Counted from the first letter of the stretch, positions 27,983 through 39,772 are shown. The stretch is DNA of 64,000 nucleotides from Daejeonella sp. H1SJ63 (GCF_029360775.1 NZ_JARKMZ010000010.1:62001-126000), one strand, 5' to 3'. The notes: generated by a model from the letters alone, not told the origin. Program-made: numbers and translations.

Positions 27983-28333
27983 TTATCCCTTCTTCATTCC
28001 TTCCCTGAAATAAAATCCCGCCAGACCTGCAAATCCTGATGCAAGTCCGCCGATCAATCCGGTTATTAAAAGGATATAAATCCAGTTAATGGAACTTTCA
28101 GGCAGATTAAGCATCGCTCCAACACGGTTAGCCAGAATATGATTATTCGGGATAGTATGAATTAATCCTATAGCAATCCAAAGAATGAAAATTGCAATGA
28201 ATGAAGTTCTGAAAGCGTTCCACCCTGAATATGCTTTCCATGCTGAGACTGCAAATGCTATAGGGGCAATTATCCACCATGGCAGAAAGAATTGAAGAAT
28301 CAGACTGAGTATGGCGATGAGAAAAATTAACAT
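27983..28333 (-). CDS. Small integral membrane protein, unknown function
   Basis: I do not recognise this protein. With the ATG at 28333 it has 116 residues and about four hydrophobic segments, with a short basic C-terminus (REGMKKG). A longer frame starting at 28411 would overlap the upstream penicillin-acylase gene by 50 bases and add a non-hydrophobic head, so the shorter form is preferred. It lies 28 bases after that gene on the same strand and is probably cotranscribed. Confidence 0.6.
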   Translation of the reverse strand: MLIFLIAILSLILQFFLPWWIIAPIAFAVSAWKAYSGWNAFRTSFIAIFILWIAIGLIHTIPNNHILANRVGAMLNLPESSINWIYILLITGLIGGLASGFAGLAGFYFREGMKKG

Positions 28334-28361
28334 ATAAATTAGTTTAATGTGTATGGGATAA

Positions 28362-30806
28362 TTATTTTTTATTAAGCCTCCAGGTTGAAATGGTTCGATC
28401 TGATCTGTCATTTTTTCCTTTAAAATAGACCAGCTCGTTAAGCTTGCCGGCAGCCCATGTATCGATCATATCGTCATAATAATAGCTGCCCGGATTACCG
28501 GATTCACCACCCGGAAATACTCCGTAAGCCTTAGGATCTTTGCCTAAAGAAACAACCATACGCCATGAAGGTCCGTGACTTTCGCTGGTAGCATTGACCG
28601 ATGTCTTGGAGCCACCTGTATATAATGTTTTTGATCCGAATCCGGCAATTTTTGCAAGGTGAGGTACATGAGTTGCTTTAACATTGGCCCAGGCCCAGTC
28701 TTTCCCAATCGGGCCAAATTTTCGCTGAAGACTGTCTATAGCAAATTTGAAGGATGCGTTTACTGCATCTTCACGTGTTTCCTGCTTACTTGTGTTTAAG
28801 TTATCATACCACGGAGCCAGTGGTTCATTTAATAATAATTCTACAAGCCTGTCGCGTGAAGGATAGCGCATCGGAGTTTTTGGGTCATTAAAATCATCCC
28901 CCCAGATCTGTACAGCAAGATTTTTCTGCCAGATCTCGAATATGCTGGCGCCTATTTCATCAGCATTGAAAAATTTATTCCATTTACTCACTATGTTAAA
29001 ACCTTCGCGTTCAGCTGCACTTAGTTTTCCGGCATCTACAAGTCTGATCAGGGTGGAATGTATGTTTTCAGCAAGAATACTGTAATTGTCATTCTGCAGA
29101 TTTCTGATGCTGTCAACGTTGGCCTGAGTCATTACTGAAAGTCTTTTGTTGATGCGGTGCGCACGCTCGTATCCGGTGTATTCCCAGTTGATATAGTAAG
29201 GGTAGCTTTGATCTGAAGGGAATTGATTTGCTGAACTGACAAAGTTTCTGGGTGGATTTTTTACAGTAGGATTTTGATCTGCAGGAATTCTTCCTTTCCA
29301 GTCGTTGGCAGGATCAGTGCCATCCAGTAAAAATTTGCCCTGACCTTTCCATTTCAGAGGGAAATATCCGTTAGGGGTAATTGCAATGTCGTTCTCAATA
29401 CTGGCAAACACGAAGTTTTGTGCAGGAGCTGAAAAATAACTGATTGCTTTTCTGTAATCTGTATAGTTTTTTGCCTTGTTCAGAAGCAGAAATGTACGAA
29501 CATCATTGGAGCCGTCATGTGCCACCCAGCGAAGTGCATGTCCGGTTGGGATATTTCCAATTTTAGAGAAATTTTCAGGTCGCTGCTCACTGGTGTAAAC
29601 TATCGGTCCGTGATGTGTGTACAGTACAGTATCTGTCAGGGTTTTGCCACCACTAACATGAATGGTTTCAATTCTCTGTTTAACAGGAGTCCATTTGCCA
29701 TTATACCAATACTCTTTTTGAGATTTATCTTTAAATTTAATATTGTACCAATCCAAAACATCGGCACCCACATTGGTTACACCCCAGGCAACATTTTGGT
29801 TGAATCCTATAATTATACCCGGTGAACCAGGAATAGAAACGCCACATGCATTCATTTCCGGTGAAATTAATTGAATCTGATACCATATGGCAGGCAAGGT
29901 CAGGTCAAGGTGAGGGTCGTTTGCAAGAATCGGATAACCGCTGGCAGATTTTGTACCTGAAATTGCCCAGTTATTACTGCCGATACCTTCTTCAATTTCC
30001 CTGGTCCTGATATCAAATGATTTCAGACTATTGTTTTGTAAAACAGGAATTTCCGGAATTCTGATTGGGTTAAAGTCCCAGTTTGTACCTGATGGTATTA
30101 TCGGATCTTCCCTGTAGGGGTAATCAGGAAACAGGTTTTGGGTAATTTCAGGACCGAATTTGTTCAGGATATTATTCATGTAGAATTCATTTGAACCACC
30201 TGCCAGGGTTGCAGACATTAACTTTAGTAATAATGCAGAATTCAGAGGTTTCCAGTCTTCGGGTTCATAATTCAGTAACTTATATTCGAGTGGGTAATCT
30301 CCCGGTTTGAGAGAGTGGATGTAAGCATTGATTCCAGCTGTATAAGCATCCATCATTTCTTTTATCTCAGGATCCTTCATCATGATTTTTACCATTTTCT
30401 CAGCTCCATAGGTCATTCCCATCCTGCGCTGATAGCGATCCAGTTCCAGTGCTTTGGAACCAACAACCTCCGAAAGTCTGCCCGAAGCAAAGCGGGTTTG
30501 GAAGTCCATTTGCCACAATCTGTCTTTGGCCGTAATATAGCCCTGTGCAAAATAAAGATCGTGATTATTGCCGGCAAATATATGAGGGACCATCTGATCG
30601 TCAAATCTGATTTCAATACTTCCTTTCAACCCTTCAATACTGAGAGAGTTTTCAGTAGCCGGTTGCTTTTTTTCTGCATTTGTCCAAAAGCCCTGAAATG
30701 GGTTGAGAAATCTTGCCAGAGGTGGGATATCACCAAATTTTGTATTTAATCCAATGATAAGTGCAATTGCAAATAATCCTGATATTCCTGCTTTGATTAT
30801 TTTCAT
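28362..30806 (-). CDS. Penicillin acylase family protein (Ntn hydrolase)
   Basis: The 814-residue protein has an N-terminal hydrophobic segment for export and the alpha-spacer-beta layout of penicillin/cephalosporin/AHL acylases. The self-cleavage site is GIGSNNWAISG, which makes Ser277 the new N-terminal nucleophile of the beta chain. Conserved RFDDQMVPHIFA and FAQGYITAKDRLWQMDF lie in the alpha chain. Such enzymes hydrolyse amides, including N-acyl homoserine lactones, in the periplasm; the substrate here is unknown. It is followed closely by a small membrane protein gene. Confidence 0.92.
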   Translation of the reverse strand: MKIIKAGISGLFAIALIIGLNTKFGDIPPLARFLNPFQGFWTNAEKKQPATENSLSIEGLKGSIEIRFDDQMVPHIFAGNNHDLYFAQGYITAKDRLWQMDFQTRFASGRLSEVVGSKALELDRYQRRMGMTYGAEKMVKIMMKDPEIKEMMDAYTAGINAYIHSLKPGDYPLEYKLLNYEPEDWKPLNSALLLKLMSATLAGGSNEFYMNNILNKFGPEITQNLFPDYPYREDPIIPSGTNWDFNPIRIPEIPVLQNNSLKSFDIRTREIEEGIGSNNWAISGTKSASGYPILANDPHLDLTLPAIWYQIQLISPEMNACGVSIPGSPGIIIGFNQNVAWGVTNVGADVLDWYNIKFKDKSQKEYWYNGKWTPVKQRIETIHVSGGKTLTDTVLYTHHGPIVYTSEQRPENFSKIGNIPTGHALRWVAHDGSNDVRTFLLLNKAKNYTDYRKAISYFSAPAQNFVFASIENDIAITPNGYFPLKWKGQGKFLLDGTDPANDWKGRIPADQNPTVKNPPRNFVSSANQFPSDQSYPYYINWEYTGYERAHRINKRLSVMTQANVDSIRNLQNDNYSILAENIHSTLIRLVDAGKLSAAEREGFNIVSKWNKFFNADEIGASIFEIWQKNLAVQIWGDDFNDPKTPMRYPSRDRLVELLLNEPLAPWYDNLNTSKQETREDAVNASFKFAIDSLQRKFGPIGKDWAWANVKATHVPHLAKIAGFGSKTLYTGGSKTSVNATSESHGPSWRMVVSLGKDPKAYGVFPGGESGNPGSYYYDDMIDTWAAGKLNELVYFKGKNDRSDRTISTWRLNKK

Positions 30807-31025
30807 GTGGTTAATTTATGATTTAAATATGTTAAAAATTAACTCGTTTATCAAATGATTATTCAGCTTTGGATTAAGTGTGTTATTGCGAATTTCGCCC
30901 TTTAACTGGCCAAAATCTTATGTATTTACTATGCAAGCATAAAAAATACTGTACTTCCTTGCTTATTATTAGTTAATGCAGTAATTTTATTAATATTCGC
31001 TTAGCCAATTATAAATCTGAGAATT

Positions 31026-33902
31026 ATGAATAGAATTTTTACCCGTTTTGCCAGCCTTTTGGTAGTACTTGTCTTTACTATCTCAATGGCATTTGCTCAG
31101 AACACGAGCATTTCAGGAATTGTTACAGATAAGGCAACTAATGAGACCTTGTCGGGGGTCGCCATCACAGTGAAAGGTAAAAGCATCGGAACCTCTACAG
31201 GCGGGGACGGACGGTTTTCTTTGAGTACTTCAGAGGGCACCCCCTTCACAATTGTAATAAGCTATTTAGGTTATAAACCTATTGAGCAGCAAATCACCGG
31301 TTCAGTTTCAGATTTGTTAATTGCCATGGAATCTCAGGCTATTCTTGGTCAGGAAGTGGTTGTTGCCGCATCCCGTACTCCTGAAAGAATCCTTGAATCT
31401 CCGGTATCTATTGAAAGAATGGGGCTTACAGCAATTAAAGAAACAGCTTCATCCACATTTTATGATGCCCTTGCAAATTTAAAAGGTGTGGAGATGAGTG
31501 CTCAGAGTTTGACTTTTAAATCAGTCAACACCAGAGGGTTTAATGCCAATGGGAATACCCGTTTTAATCAGTATGTTGATGGAATGGACAATCAGGCTCC
31601 CGGTCTGAATTTTGCCGTTGGTAATATTATTGGTATTTCTGAACTGGATCTGGATAATGTTGAGCTTCTGCCCGGAGCGTCATCTGCCCTTTATGGTGCA
31701 GGAGGTATTAATGGAACTATGCTGATGAATTCCAAAGATCCTTACACTACGCAGGGAGTAAGTTTTTCGATTAAATCCGGGCTTAACCATGTGAGTGATC
31801 CAATGCAATCTTCGGCCCCATTCAGGGAAGCCGCAGTCAGAGTTGCAAAAGCATGGAACAAGTTTGCATTTAAAACCACCTTCTCATTCCTTCAGGCTGA
31901 TGACTGGCAGGCAGGAAATTATTCAAACTTTGATCGTACATCCCGCACTTTCAAATCAGGAGACAGAAGCTCTGATCCTAATTATGATGGTATTAATATT
32001 TATGGTGATGAGGTTAGTCAGAACATGCGTAACGTTGCCAATTCTGTTCAATCTGCAACCAATGCAGGTGTTGCAGCAGCTACCGGAGGTGCCATACCGA
32101 ATATTATCGGAATGATTAATGCATCATTGCCGGTAACAGCTACGCCATCGCAGATAGGGGCTTTTCTGGGTGGCTTCCCGGCTGCATTAAGATCAACTAT
32201 TCAAAATGTACTTCCATTTAATTTCGGCTTAAGGGGAGGGTTGATACCTGATCAGGCTGTTTCGCGTACCGGATACCTGGAAAAGAATCTGGTTGATTAC
32301 GATGCAAAATCGATGAAATCATCAACCTCGTTCCATTATAAACTGAGTAATTCAATTGAAGCAGTTGCACAGGCAAACTGGGGTTCAGGTACTTCTGTTT
32401 ATACTGGTTCTGATCGTTATTCATTGCGAAATTTCAGTATAGGGCAATACAAACTTGAACTGAAAGGTAAGGAATTTATGTTGCGTGGATACACTACTCA
32501 GGAGCGTTCAGGTGATTCTTATATTTCTTCAATTCTTGGCAGTTATATCAACGAAACATCTAAGGCCAGTACAACATGGTTTCCTCAGTATATCGGGAAT
32601 TATGTGGGGGCACGTTCAGGTGGGGCATCTGATGTTCAGGCTCATGCAATGGCACGTCTGGTTGCAGATCAGGGAAGATTTGAATCCGGATCACCTCAGT
32701 TTGCTGCAGCTAAAGAAAAGATCATGAATACAACGATCAGTTCTGGTCTGGGAGCTAAATTTGATGATAAGTCGAACCTGTGGCATTACGAAGGAATGTA
32801 CAATTTTACTAATGCCCTGAAAGATGCAGTTGAACTGCAGGTAGGAGCATCATACAGAAGATATGATTTGAATTCGGCAGGAACAATTTTTGATGACCTT
32901 AACCGTAAAATTGATATTGATGAATATGGTGCATTTATTCAAATGGGTAAAAAGCTTAGTGATGCATTCAAGCTGAGTTTATCAGGACGTTATGATAAAA
33001 ATGAAAATTTTGATGGACGTTTTACTCCAAGGGTGACCGGCGTATATACAGTTGCTCCAAACAATAATATCAGGGTTTCTTATCAGACCGGTTACCGCAA
33101 TCCCACTACTCAGAACCAATATATTGATTTATCGGTTGGCGGTGGTTCAACCCGCCTGATCGGTGGTTTGCCTGCAAGCCTTACGAAGTATAATCTTTAT
33201 GTAAATAAACCTTATACAGATGTAAGTTATCGTAATTTTCTTGCATCTGCAGCAGCAGGTGCTCCTAATCCTGCATTGTTAAAGACTTATACTTTTGAAG
33301 CAGGTGGTGTTAAGCCTGAAAGTGTTAAGGCGTATGAACTGGGTTATAAAGGATTATTGGGGAGCAATGTTCTGATTGACGCTTACGGATACTTTAATAC
33401 TTATGAAAATTTTGTTACTGCGGTTGAAGTTTTTCAACAAAACGGTACTTCATTTACAAAATTTGGTGTCCCTGTAAATGCTGAAGGTAAGGTTACTTCA
33501 TATGGAACGGCCCTTGGTATTGATTACCTTGTCGGGAAATTTAATCTGAGTGGAAATATTTCCTATAATCAGATCGGCGATATTCCTTCCACTTATGTAA
33601 ATGACTTCAATACTCCAAAAGTTCGCTATAATCTGGGTGTAAGCAACCGCAATATTGCCAAAAACGTAGGAATGAATATCTCATACCGCTGGCAGGACTC
33701 TTTCTACTGGACTTCTTCATTTGCATCAGGAGATGTCCCTGCTTTCGGAACGGTGGATGCTCAGGTAAATCTGAAAATTCCATCAGTTAAAGGAATGATC
33801 AAAATCGGTGCATCTGACCTGTTTAATAAATACTTCATTACATCCTACGGAAACCCTGAAATGGGTGGTATGTATTATGTTGGATTTACCTTTAATCAAT
33901 AA
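31026..33902 (+). CDS. TonB-dependent outer-membrane receptor
   Basis: The 958-residue outer-membrane protein has a signal peptide ending near AFAQ, a carboxypeptidase-regulatory-like domain (SGIVTDKATNETLSGVAI), a TonB plug (LANLKGVEMSAQSL, NVELLPGASSALYGAGGINGT) and a long beta-barrel ending in an aromatic FTFNQ. It differs from SusC-type transporters in having no SusD gene next to it, so it may carry a siderophore, vitamin or other small molecule. It is a single-gene unit with a 219-base gap upstream in which no clear -7 element was seen. Confidence 0.92.
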   Translation: MNRIFTRFASLLVVLVFTISMAFAQNTSISGIVTDKATNETLSGVAITVKGKSIGTSTGGDGRFSLSTSEGTPFTIVISYLGYKPIEQQITGSVSDLLIAMESQAILGQEVVVAASRTPERILESPVSIERMGLTAIKETASSTFYDALANLKGVEMSAQSLTFKSVNTRGFNANGNTRFNQYVDGMDNQAPGLNFAVGNIIGISELDLDNVELLPGASSALYGAGGINGTMLMNSKDPYTTQGVSFSIKSGLNHVSDPMQSSAPFREAAVRVAKAWNKFAFKTTFSFLQADDWQAGNYSNFDRTSRTFKSGDRSSDPNYDGINIYGDEVSQNMRNVANSVQSATNAGVAAATGGAIPNIIGMINASLPVTATPSQIGAFLGGFPAALRSTIQNVLPFNFGLRGGLIPDQAVSRTGYLEKNLVDYDAKSMKSSTSFHYKLSNSIEAVAQANWGSGTSVYTGSDRYSLRNFSIGQYKLELKGKEFMLRGYTTQERSGDSYISSILGSYINETSKASTTWFPQYIGNYVGARSGGASDVQAHAMARLVADQGRFESGSPQFAAAKEKIMNTTISSGLGAKFDDKSNLWHYEGMYNFTNALKDAVELQVGASYRRYDLNSAGTIFDDLNRKIDIDEYGAFIQMGKKLSDAFKLSLSGRYDKNENFDGRFTPRVTGVYTVAPNNNIRVSYQTGYRNPTTQNQYIDLSVGGGSTRLIGGLPASLTKYNLYVNKPYTDVSYRNFLASAAAGAPNPALLKTYTFEAGGVKPESVKAYELGYKGLLGSNVLIDAYGYFNTYENFVTAVEVFQQNGTSFTKFGVPVNAEGKVTSYGTALGIDYLVGKFNLSGNISYNQIGDIPSTYVNDFNTPKVRYNLGVSNRNIAKNVGMNISYRWQDSFYWTSSFASGDVPAFGTVDAQVNLKIPSVKGMIKIGASDLFNKYFITSYGNPEMGGMYYVGFTFNQ

Positions 33903-33958
33903 GATTGTTCCGGGCTGATCGCCCATGACCTGTTGAAGTTTTTTTTGTTGAATTTATG

Positions 33959-33993
33959 AATCCTGTTCCGTTCGCCCGGAATGGGATTTATTT
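33959..33993 (+). terminator. Probable terminator after the TonB receptor gene
   Basis: AATCCTGTTCCG (33959-33970) pairs with CGGAATGGGATT (33977-33988) with two non-Watson-Crick positions, followed by TATTTGTT. Confidence 0.5.
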
Positions 33994-34150
33994 GTTAAAG
34001 GCTTGACGCCTAATTCGATTTTTATTTCTAGCTATGCTCCTGAACTGTTATTTTGTTAATTAGTACCTGCCGTTATATTATCCTCCGGTTTATTAGATTT
34101 AATTAAATACCGGCTAAACAGGCTCTTGATTTTTATTTTAAGATTTGAAT

Positions 34151-34680
34151 ATGGAAGTAGAAATAAGAGTGGTCAGTGATGAAATAATCAGAGTACGTTT
34201 AGCTCCTCAGGTCGTATTTCTGAAAGATTTTTCATATGCCATCAGCAGTCATGAATTCAGACCTTCTGTTTTTTGCTGTAAAGAAACTGATGATAGCTTC
34301 AGGGTTGAAACGAATACGTTTCCTGTGTAATCAATAAAAGTAATTTTCTTATTTCCTTCGAGGATATACATGGCAGTTTGATCAATGAGGACCTGCACCC
34401 GATCCATTGGGAAGAAAATACCGATTATGGCGGATATTATGTATATGCCACTAAAAATGTCAGGAGCAGGAAAATTTTTATGGTTTGGGAGACAAATCAA
34501 GCGACCTTAATCTGAAATGAGAGGCAAGAGATATGTAAACTGGAATACTGATGCTTATTCCTATGGAAAAGGTCAGGATCCCTTATATCGCACAATTCCT
34601 TTTTATGGTACATGAAGGCAACAGCTATGGGATATTCTTTGATAATACCTTCAAAAGCCATTTTGATTTTGCACATCAGG
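34151..34680 (+). pseudogene. GH31 alpha-glucosidase remnant (N-terminal part)
   Basis: Fragments of the N-terminal beta domain of a GH31 glycosidase are spread over three frames. One frame (34151-34330) gives the opening EVEIRVVSDEIIRVRLAP; another, from about 34331, gives FEDIHGSLINEDLHPI and WEENTDYGGYYVYAT; then FYGLGDKSSDLNL breaks before RGKRYVNWNTDAYSYGKG. A further shift gives VHEGNSYGIFFDNTFKSHFDF. Only about the first 190 residues of a normal protein of roughly 800 remain; the catalytic domain is gone. The fragment runs into branching-enzyme sequence at about 34680. Confidence 0.82.
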
Positions 34681-34684
34681 AACA

Positions 34685-35687
34685 CATACAATGCATGTAC
34701 GTTGGGACGATTCAGGAATATGGGAGCTTTTCATTTCTGATATAGGAAAGGGGGGAGGTTTATAAGTATTTTATACAATCCAATTCCGGAGAAAATCTCG
34801 AAAAGGCGTAATGAAGTCAGATCATTTCTGATCAGTAATGCACTTTTTTGGTTAGATCGTTATCATGCCGACGGACTCCGGGTTGATGCAGTAGCATCGA
34901 TTCTCTATCTTGATTATTCACGTAAAGAAGGCAAATGGATACCGAATGAATTTGGGGGCGTGAAAATCTGGAGACTATCGGGTTCATCAGAGAGTTTAAT
35001 GAAGCCGTGTATGCCCATTTTCCGGATGTGCAGACCATTGCAGAGGAATCGACTGCATTTTGCTGGAGTGAGCAGGCCAGTTTATGCCGGGGGCTTGGAT
35101 TTGAGATGAAATGGATGATGGGCTGGATGCATGATACTCTTGATTATTTTGGGAAGGATCCGGTTCACAGGAAATATGCTCATGAAAGAATAACCTTTAG
35201 TACAGTATATGCTTTTACTGAAAATTTCATGCTTCCTTTCTCTCATGATGAAGTGGTTCATGGTAAAGGATCATTGCTGGCAAGGATGCCGGGAGATGAA
35301 TGGCAGAAGTTTGCCAATTTAAGACTGTTGTATTTATATATGTTTACTCATCCCGGAACAAAGTGTCTGTTCATGGGTAATGAGATTGCACAATCTGCCG
35401 AGAATTCGGTTTTGGTTTATTTGCGCAAGGGGAATGATCAGGTTAATGATGTTTTGGTGGTTTTGAACACGACTCCTGTCCCCAGGCATGCATGGCGAAT
35501 CGGACTTCCGAATGAAGGCAAGTGGAAAATTGTTTTTAATTCAGACGACCCGTTTTATTATGGTTCGGGATTAGTCGCTGAGCAGATCGTTATTTCTGAA
35601 GAAATTTTCTGGCATGGCAGGGCTCAGTCAGGTTTAATGACCTTACCTCCATTAGGCGGACTTGTGCTAAAAACTACGGGAGAATAA
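34685..35687 (+). pseudogene. glgB: Glycogen branching enzyme remnant with deletions and frameshifts
   Basis: Pieces of GlgB occur in order but cannot be read as one protein. A CBM48-like part ([18 protein letters not shown], then a frameshift to [18 protein letters not shown] and a stop at 34809) jumps by deletion to the catalytic barrel ([19 protein letters not shown], with the nucleophile Asp). A frameshift follows IPNEFGG, then [18 protein letters not shown] and the catalytic Glu in IAEEST. A shifted segment near 35060 hides GVSRPVYAG. After LFMGNEIAQSAE about 85 residues are missing before the C-terminal beta domain. The last open stretch (35007-35687) looks intact but lacks the nucleophile region, so the gene is dead. 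Confidence 0.88.
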
Positions 35688-35694
35688 ACAAGGG

Positions 35695-36663
35695 TTAACT
35701 GATCTTTCCTGTAATTTTATCCAGCATCTGCATAACAATAACAGCATCTTCCGCAGAACACGGATTGGGACCATCTCCAAGAAAATAGTTTACAACCTGT
35801 TCAATCATAGGTTGCTGCACATGTGGAAGAAAGTTGAATGTCAATGGTTCAGTCTTTCCGTTAATTGTAATCTCACAAGGGTCTGTAAATACTGCAAAGC
35901 TGATTTGACCTTTAGTACCCGTTATTACACAAATATCTTCATCTTTATTCGGGTGTCCGGTAAAGTCCCATATCCCTTTAAACTTTATATTATTACCGAA
36001 TGTGATATCTGTACTGACAAAGTCATCAGCTTTATAAAGGCCTGCGATATTTGATGATTTTCCTTCAACGTGAACCGGTTCACCAAAGAAAAATAGCATC
36101 AGATCCAGCTGGTGAGGAGCAAGATCATGGAAATTACCACCTCCCGATATGTCCGGATTTACTCTCCATGTATTTTCAATTCCGGGGGTAGGGGCCAATG
36201 AAAGTTTCAGATCAACCGAAACGATGTTTCCGATGGTTTGCTTATCTATTAGTCTTTTGATTTCCAGAAATTTGGGTTGTGCCCTGCGATAATGGGCAAC
36301 ACTCAGTTTGCAGGAATATTTTTTTGAAGCTTCCAGCATTCTTATAGCCTCTGATGAATTGAGTGCCATCGGCTTTTCTACATAGACTGACTTTCCGGCT
36401 TTAAATGCTTTTAAGGTATAATCTTCGTGTGAATCAGGGGGAGTAGCTACATAAATGCCATTTATTTCCGGGTCGTTAATAAGCTGATCGGCGTCTGAAT
36501 ACCATTTGGGTACATGATGTCTTTTTGCATAGTCTTCGGCTTTGGCCCCATCGCGACGCATAACGGCATGCAAGATTGAATTGGGCACCAGATTAAATGC
36601 TGGTCCACTTTTTACCTCTGTTACATTTCCGCAACCAATGATTCCCCAGACTATTTTTTTCAT
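35695..36663 (-). CDS. Gfo/Idh/MocA family oxidoreductase
   Basis: Cytoplasmic NAD(P)-dependent oxidoreductase of 322 residues. The nucleotide loop is GIIGCGNVTEV, the EKP motif is VYVEKPMALN, and the second domain has NFHDLAPHQLDLMLFF with the catalytic-site histidines. The substrate is probably a sugar, sugar acid or dihydrodiol; it is not a close copy of the two Gfo/Idh/MocA proteins in the sugar-oxidation island. It stands between the branching-enzyme pseudogene and the glycolytic operon, and a large palindrome lies 26 bases before its start codon. Confidence 0.92.
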   Translation of the reverse strand: MKKIVWGIIGCGNVTEVKSGPAFNLVPNSILHAVMRRDGAKAEDYAKRHHVPKWYSDADQLINDPEINGIYVATPPDSHEDYTLKAFKAGKSVYVEKPMALNSSEAIRMLEASKKYSCKLSVAHYRRAQPKFLEIKRLIDKQTIGNIVSVDLKLSLAPTPGIENTWRVNPDISGGGNFHDLAPHQLDLMLFFFGEPVHVEGKSSNIAGLYKADDFVSTDITFGNNIKFKGIWDFTGHPNKDEDICVITGTKGQISFAVFTDPCEITINGKTEPLTFNFLPHVQQPMIEQVVNYFLGDGPNPCSAEDAVIVMQMLDKITGKIS

Positions 36664-36688
36664 GCTTATCGGTCTTACTTTTCTTACT

Positions 36689-36733
36689 AATTTTAACGCT
36701 GACAGGGTTTTAAACCCTGTCAGCGTTAAAATT
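36689..36733. repeat. 45-base perfect palindrome
   Basis: A 22-base arm (AATTTTAACGCTGACAGGG plus TTT) is followed after one base by its exact complement ending at 36733. It stands between the gapA terminator and the Gfo/Idh/MocA gene. It could be a terminator, but its perfection and the central GGGTTTTAAACCC fit a small mobile palindromic repeat of the kind often seen in Bacteroidota genomes. Confidence 0.75.
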
Positions 36734-36819
36734 AAAAATTAAAATTTAAGATTCTCATCTCCGGTACAAACCAATGTATAAACGGCATTAATTTATTTAA
36801 TTCCGGCAGAATGATAACT

Positions 36820-36851
36820 AAAAAACCCTGCCTTGGATTCAAAGCAGGGTT
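36820..36851 (-). terminator. Terminator of the pfkA-gapA operon
   Basis: AACCCTGC (36824-36831) pairs with GCAGGGTT (36844-36851). On the minus strand a T run follows the stem directly. Confidence 0.82.
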
Positions 36852-36884
36852 CCGGTTAGTTATTAATGTGTATTAATGTAATTT

Positions 36885-38736
<1,852 letters not shown>

Positions 38737-38738
38737 AT

Positions 38739-39722
38739 TTAAATAGATAAAACACTTACCATCTCCATTAAATCTTCTTCCAGTTTAAATTTAGAAGCAT
38801 TTAATGCCTCGCTCAGGGGTGTTAAAGCAACTGTATTTCCACGTAGTCCTACCATCTGGCCGCTATTCCCCCGCAGTAATTCATTCACTGCAGCATAGCC
38901 CAGACGACTGGCAAGTACCCTGTCAAAACTGCTTGGACTCCCTCCGCGTTGTAAGTGCCCTAATATAGTGACTTTGACGTCGTAATAATCAAATTTTTCT
39001 GTTACACGCTGTGCCAGCTGATAGGCACCACCACTTTTATCGCCCTCTGCAACAATTACAATGCTAGAGGTCTTTTTATTCTTTGCATCAATTGAAAGTT
39101 TGCTGATAAGCTCATCTATTCCTGTTTCAACTTCCGGTAAAAGTACAGCTTCGGCACCTCCCGAAATTCCGGCTCTCAATGCAATGCATCCTGAATCGCG
39201 ACCCATTACCTCTACAAAAAACATACGATTATGCGAAGCGGCAGTATCGCGTATTTTGTCTATTGCCTCGATTACGGTATTGGTTGCTGTATCATAACCG
39301 ATAGTGAAATCCGATCCGTAAAGGTCATTATCTATGGTTCCGGGAATGCACATAATTGGAATATCGAAGCGCTCTGATAAGCGTAAAGCTCCTTTAGCTG
39401 TACCATCACCTCCTATAGCAACAAGAGCATCTATGCCTTCTGATTTCAGATTCCTGTATGCTTTTTCGATACCTTCATCTGTCATGAATTCCAGACACCG
39501 GGCAGTTTTGAGTATTGTACCGCCCAGGTGAATAATATTCCCTACTGAACGGGCATTCATAGTCCAGAAATCACTTTCCAGCATTCCCTGATACCCTCTT
39601 CTGATCCCGCTTACCTCTACACCAGAGAAAATAGCTGTTCTTACAACTGCCCTTATACAAGCATTCATACCGGGGGCATCACCTCCGGATGTAAAAACTC
39701 CTATTTTGTTTATTTTTGTCAA
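38739..39722 (-). CDS. pfkA: 6-phosphofructokinase
   Basis: ATP-dependent phosphorylation of fructose 6-phosphate, the committed step of glycolysis. Motifs KIGVFTSGGDAPGMNACIR, VAIGGDGTAKG, PGTIDNDLYGSD and GHLQRGGSPSSFDR are intact; the Gly in GGDGT is that of ATP-using enzymes. I prefer the TTG at 39722 (MTKINKIGVF, 327 residues) because family members start there; a GTG at 39746 would add eight residues. It heads an operon with the BadF-type paralogue and gapA and is divergent from a NUDIX-type regulator gene. Confidence 0.97.
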   Translation of the reverse strand: MTKINKIGVFTSGGDAPGMNACIRAVVRTAIFSGVEVSGIRRGYQGMLESDFWTMNARSVGNIIHLGGTILKTARCLEFMTDEGIEKAYRNLKSEGIDALVAIGGDGTAKGALRLSERFDIPIMCIPGTIDNDLYGSDFTIGYDTATNTVIEAIDKIRDTAASHNRMFFVEVMGRDSGCIALRAGISGGAEAVLLPEVETGIDELISKLSIDAKNKKTSSIVIVAEGDKSGGAYQLAQRVTEKFDYYDVKVTILGHLQRGGSPSSFDRVLASRLGYAAVNELLRGNSGQMVGLRGNTVALTPLSEALNASKFKLEEDLMEMVSVLSI

Positions 39723-39751
39723 TATTGGGTTGTATAAATTTATCACGAATA

Positions 39752-39772
39752 TAGTGTGTATTTTTTACACTA
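39752..39772. promoter_or_regulatory. Candidate operator between pfkA and the NUDIX regulator
   Basis: TAGTGTGTA then TTT then TTTACACTA: the outer six bases TAGTGT and ACACTA pair exactly, and the whole is a near-palindrome of 21 bases in the 117-base divergent gap. Position beside a NUDIX/winged-helix regulator makes it a plausible binding site. This is inferred. Confidence 0.5.

Noticed and set aside
28334-28411. Longer start for the small membrane protein
   Set aside because: It would overlap the penicillin-acylase gene by 50 bases and add a non-hydrophobic head; the ATG at 28333 is more natural.
35007-35687. Intact 226-residue branching-enzyme-like gene
   Set aside because: It begins inside the catalytic domain, contains a hidden double frameshift near 35060 and an 85-residue gap near 35400, and lacks the nucleophile region, which is upstream in another frame.
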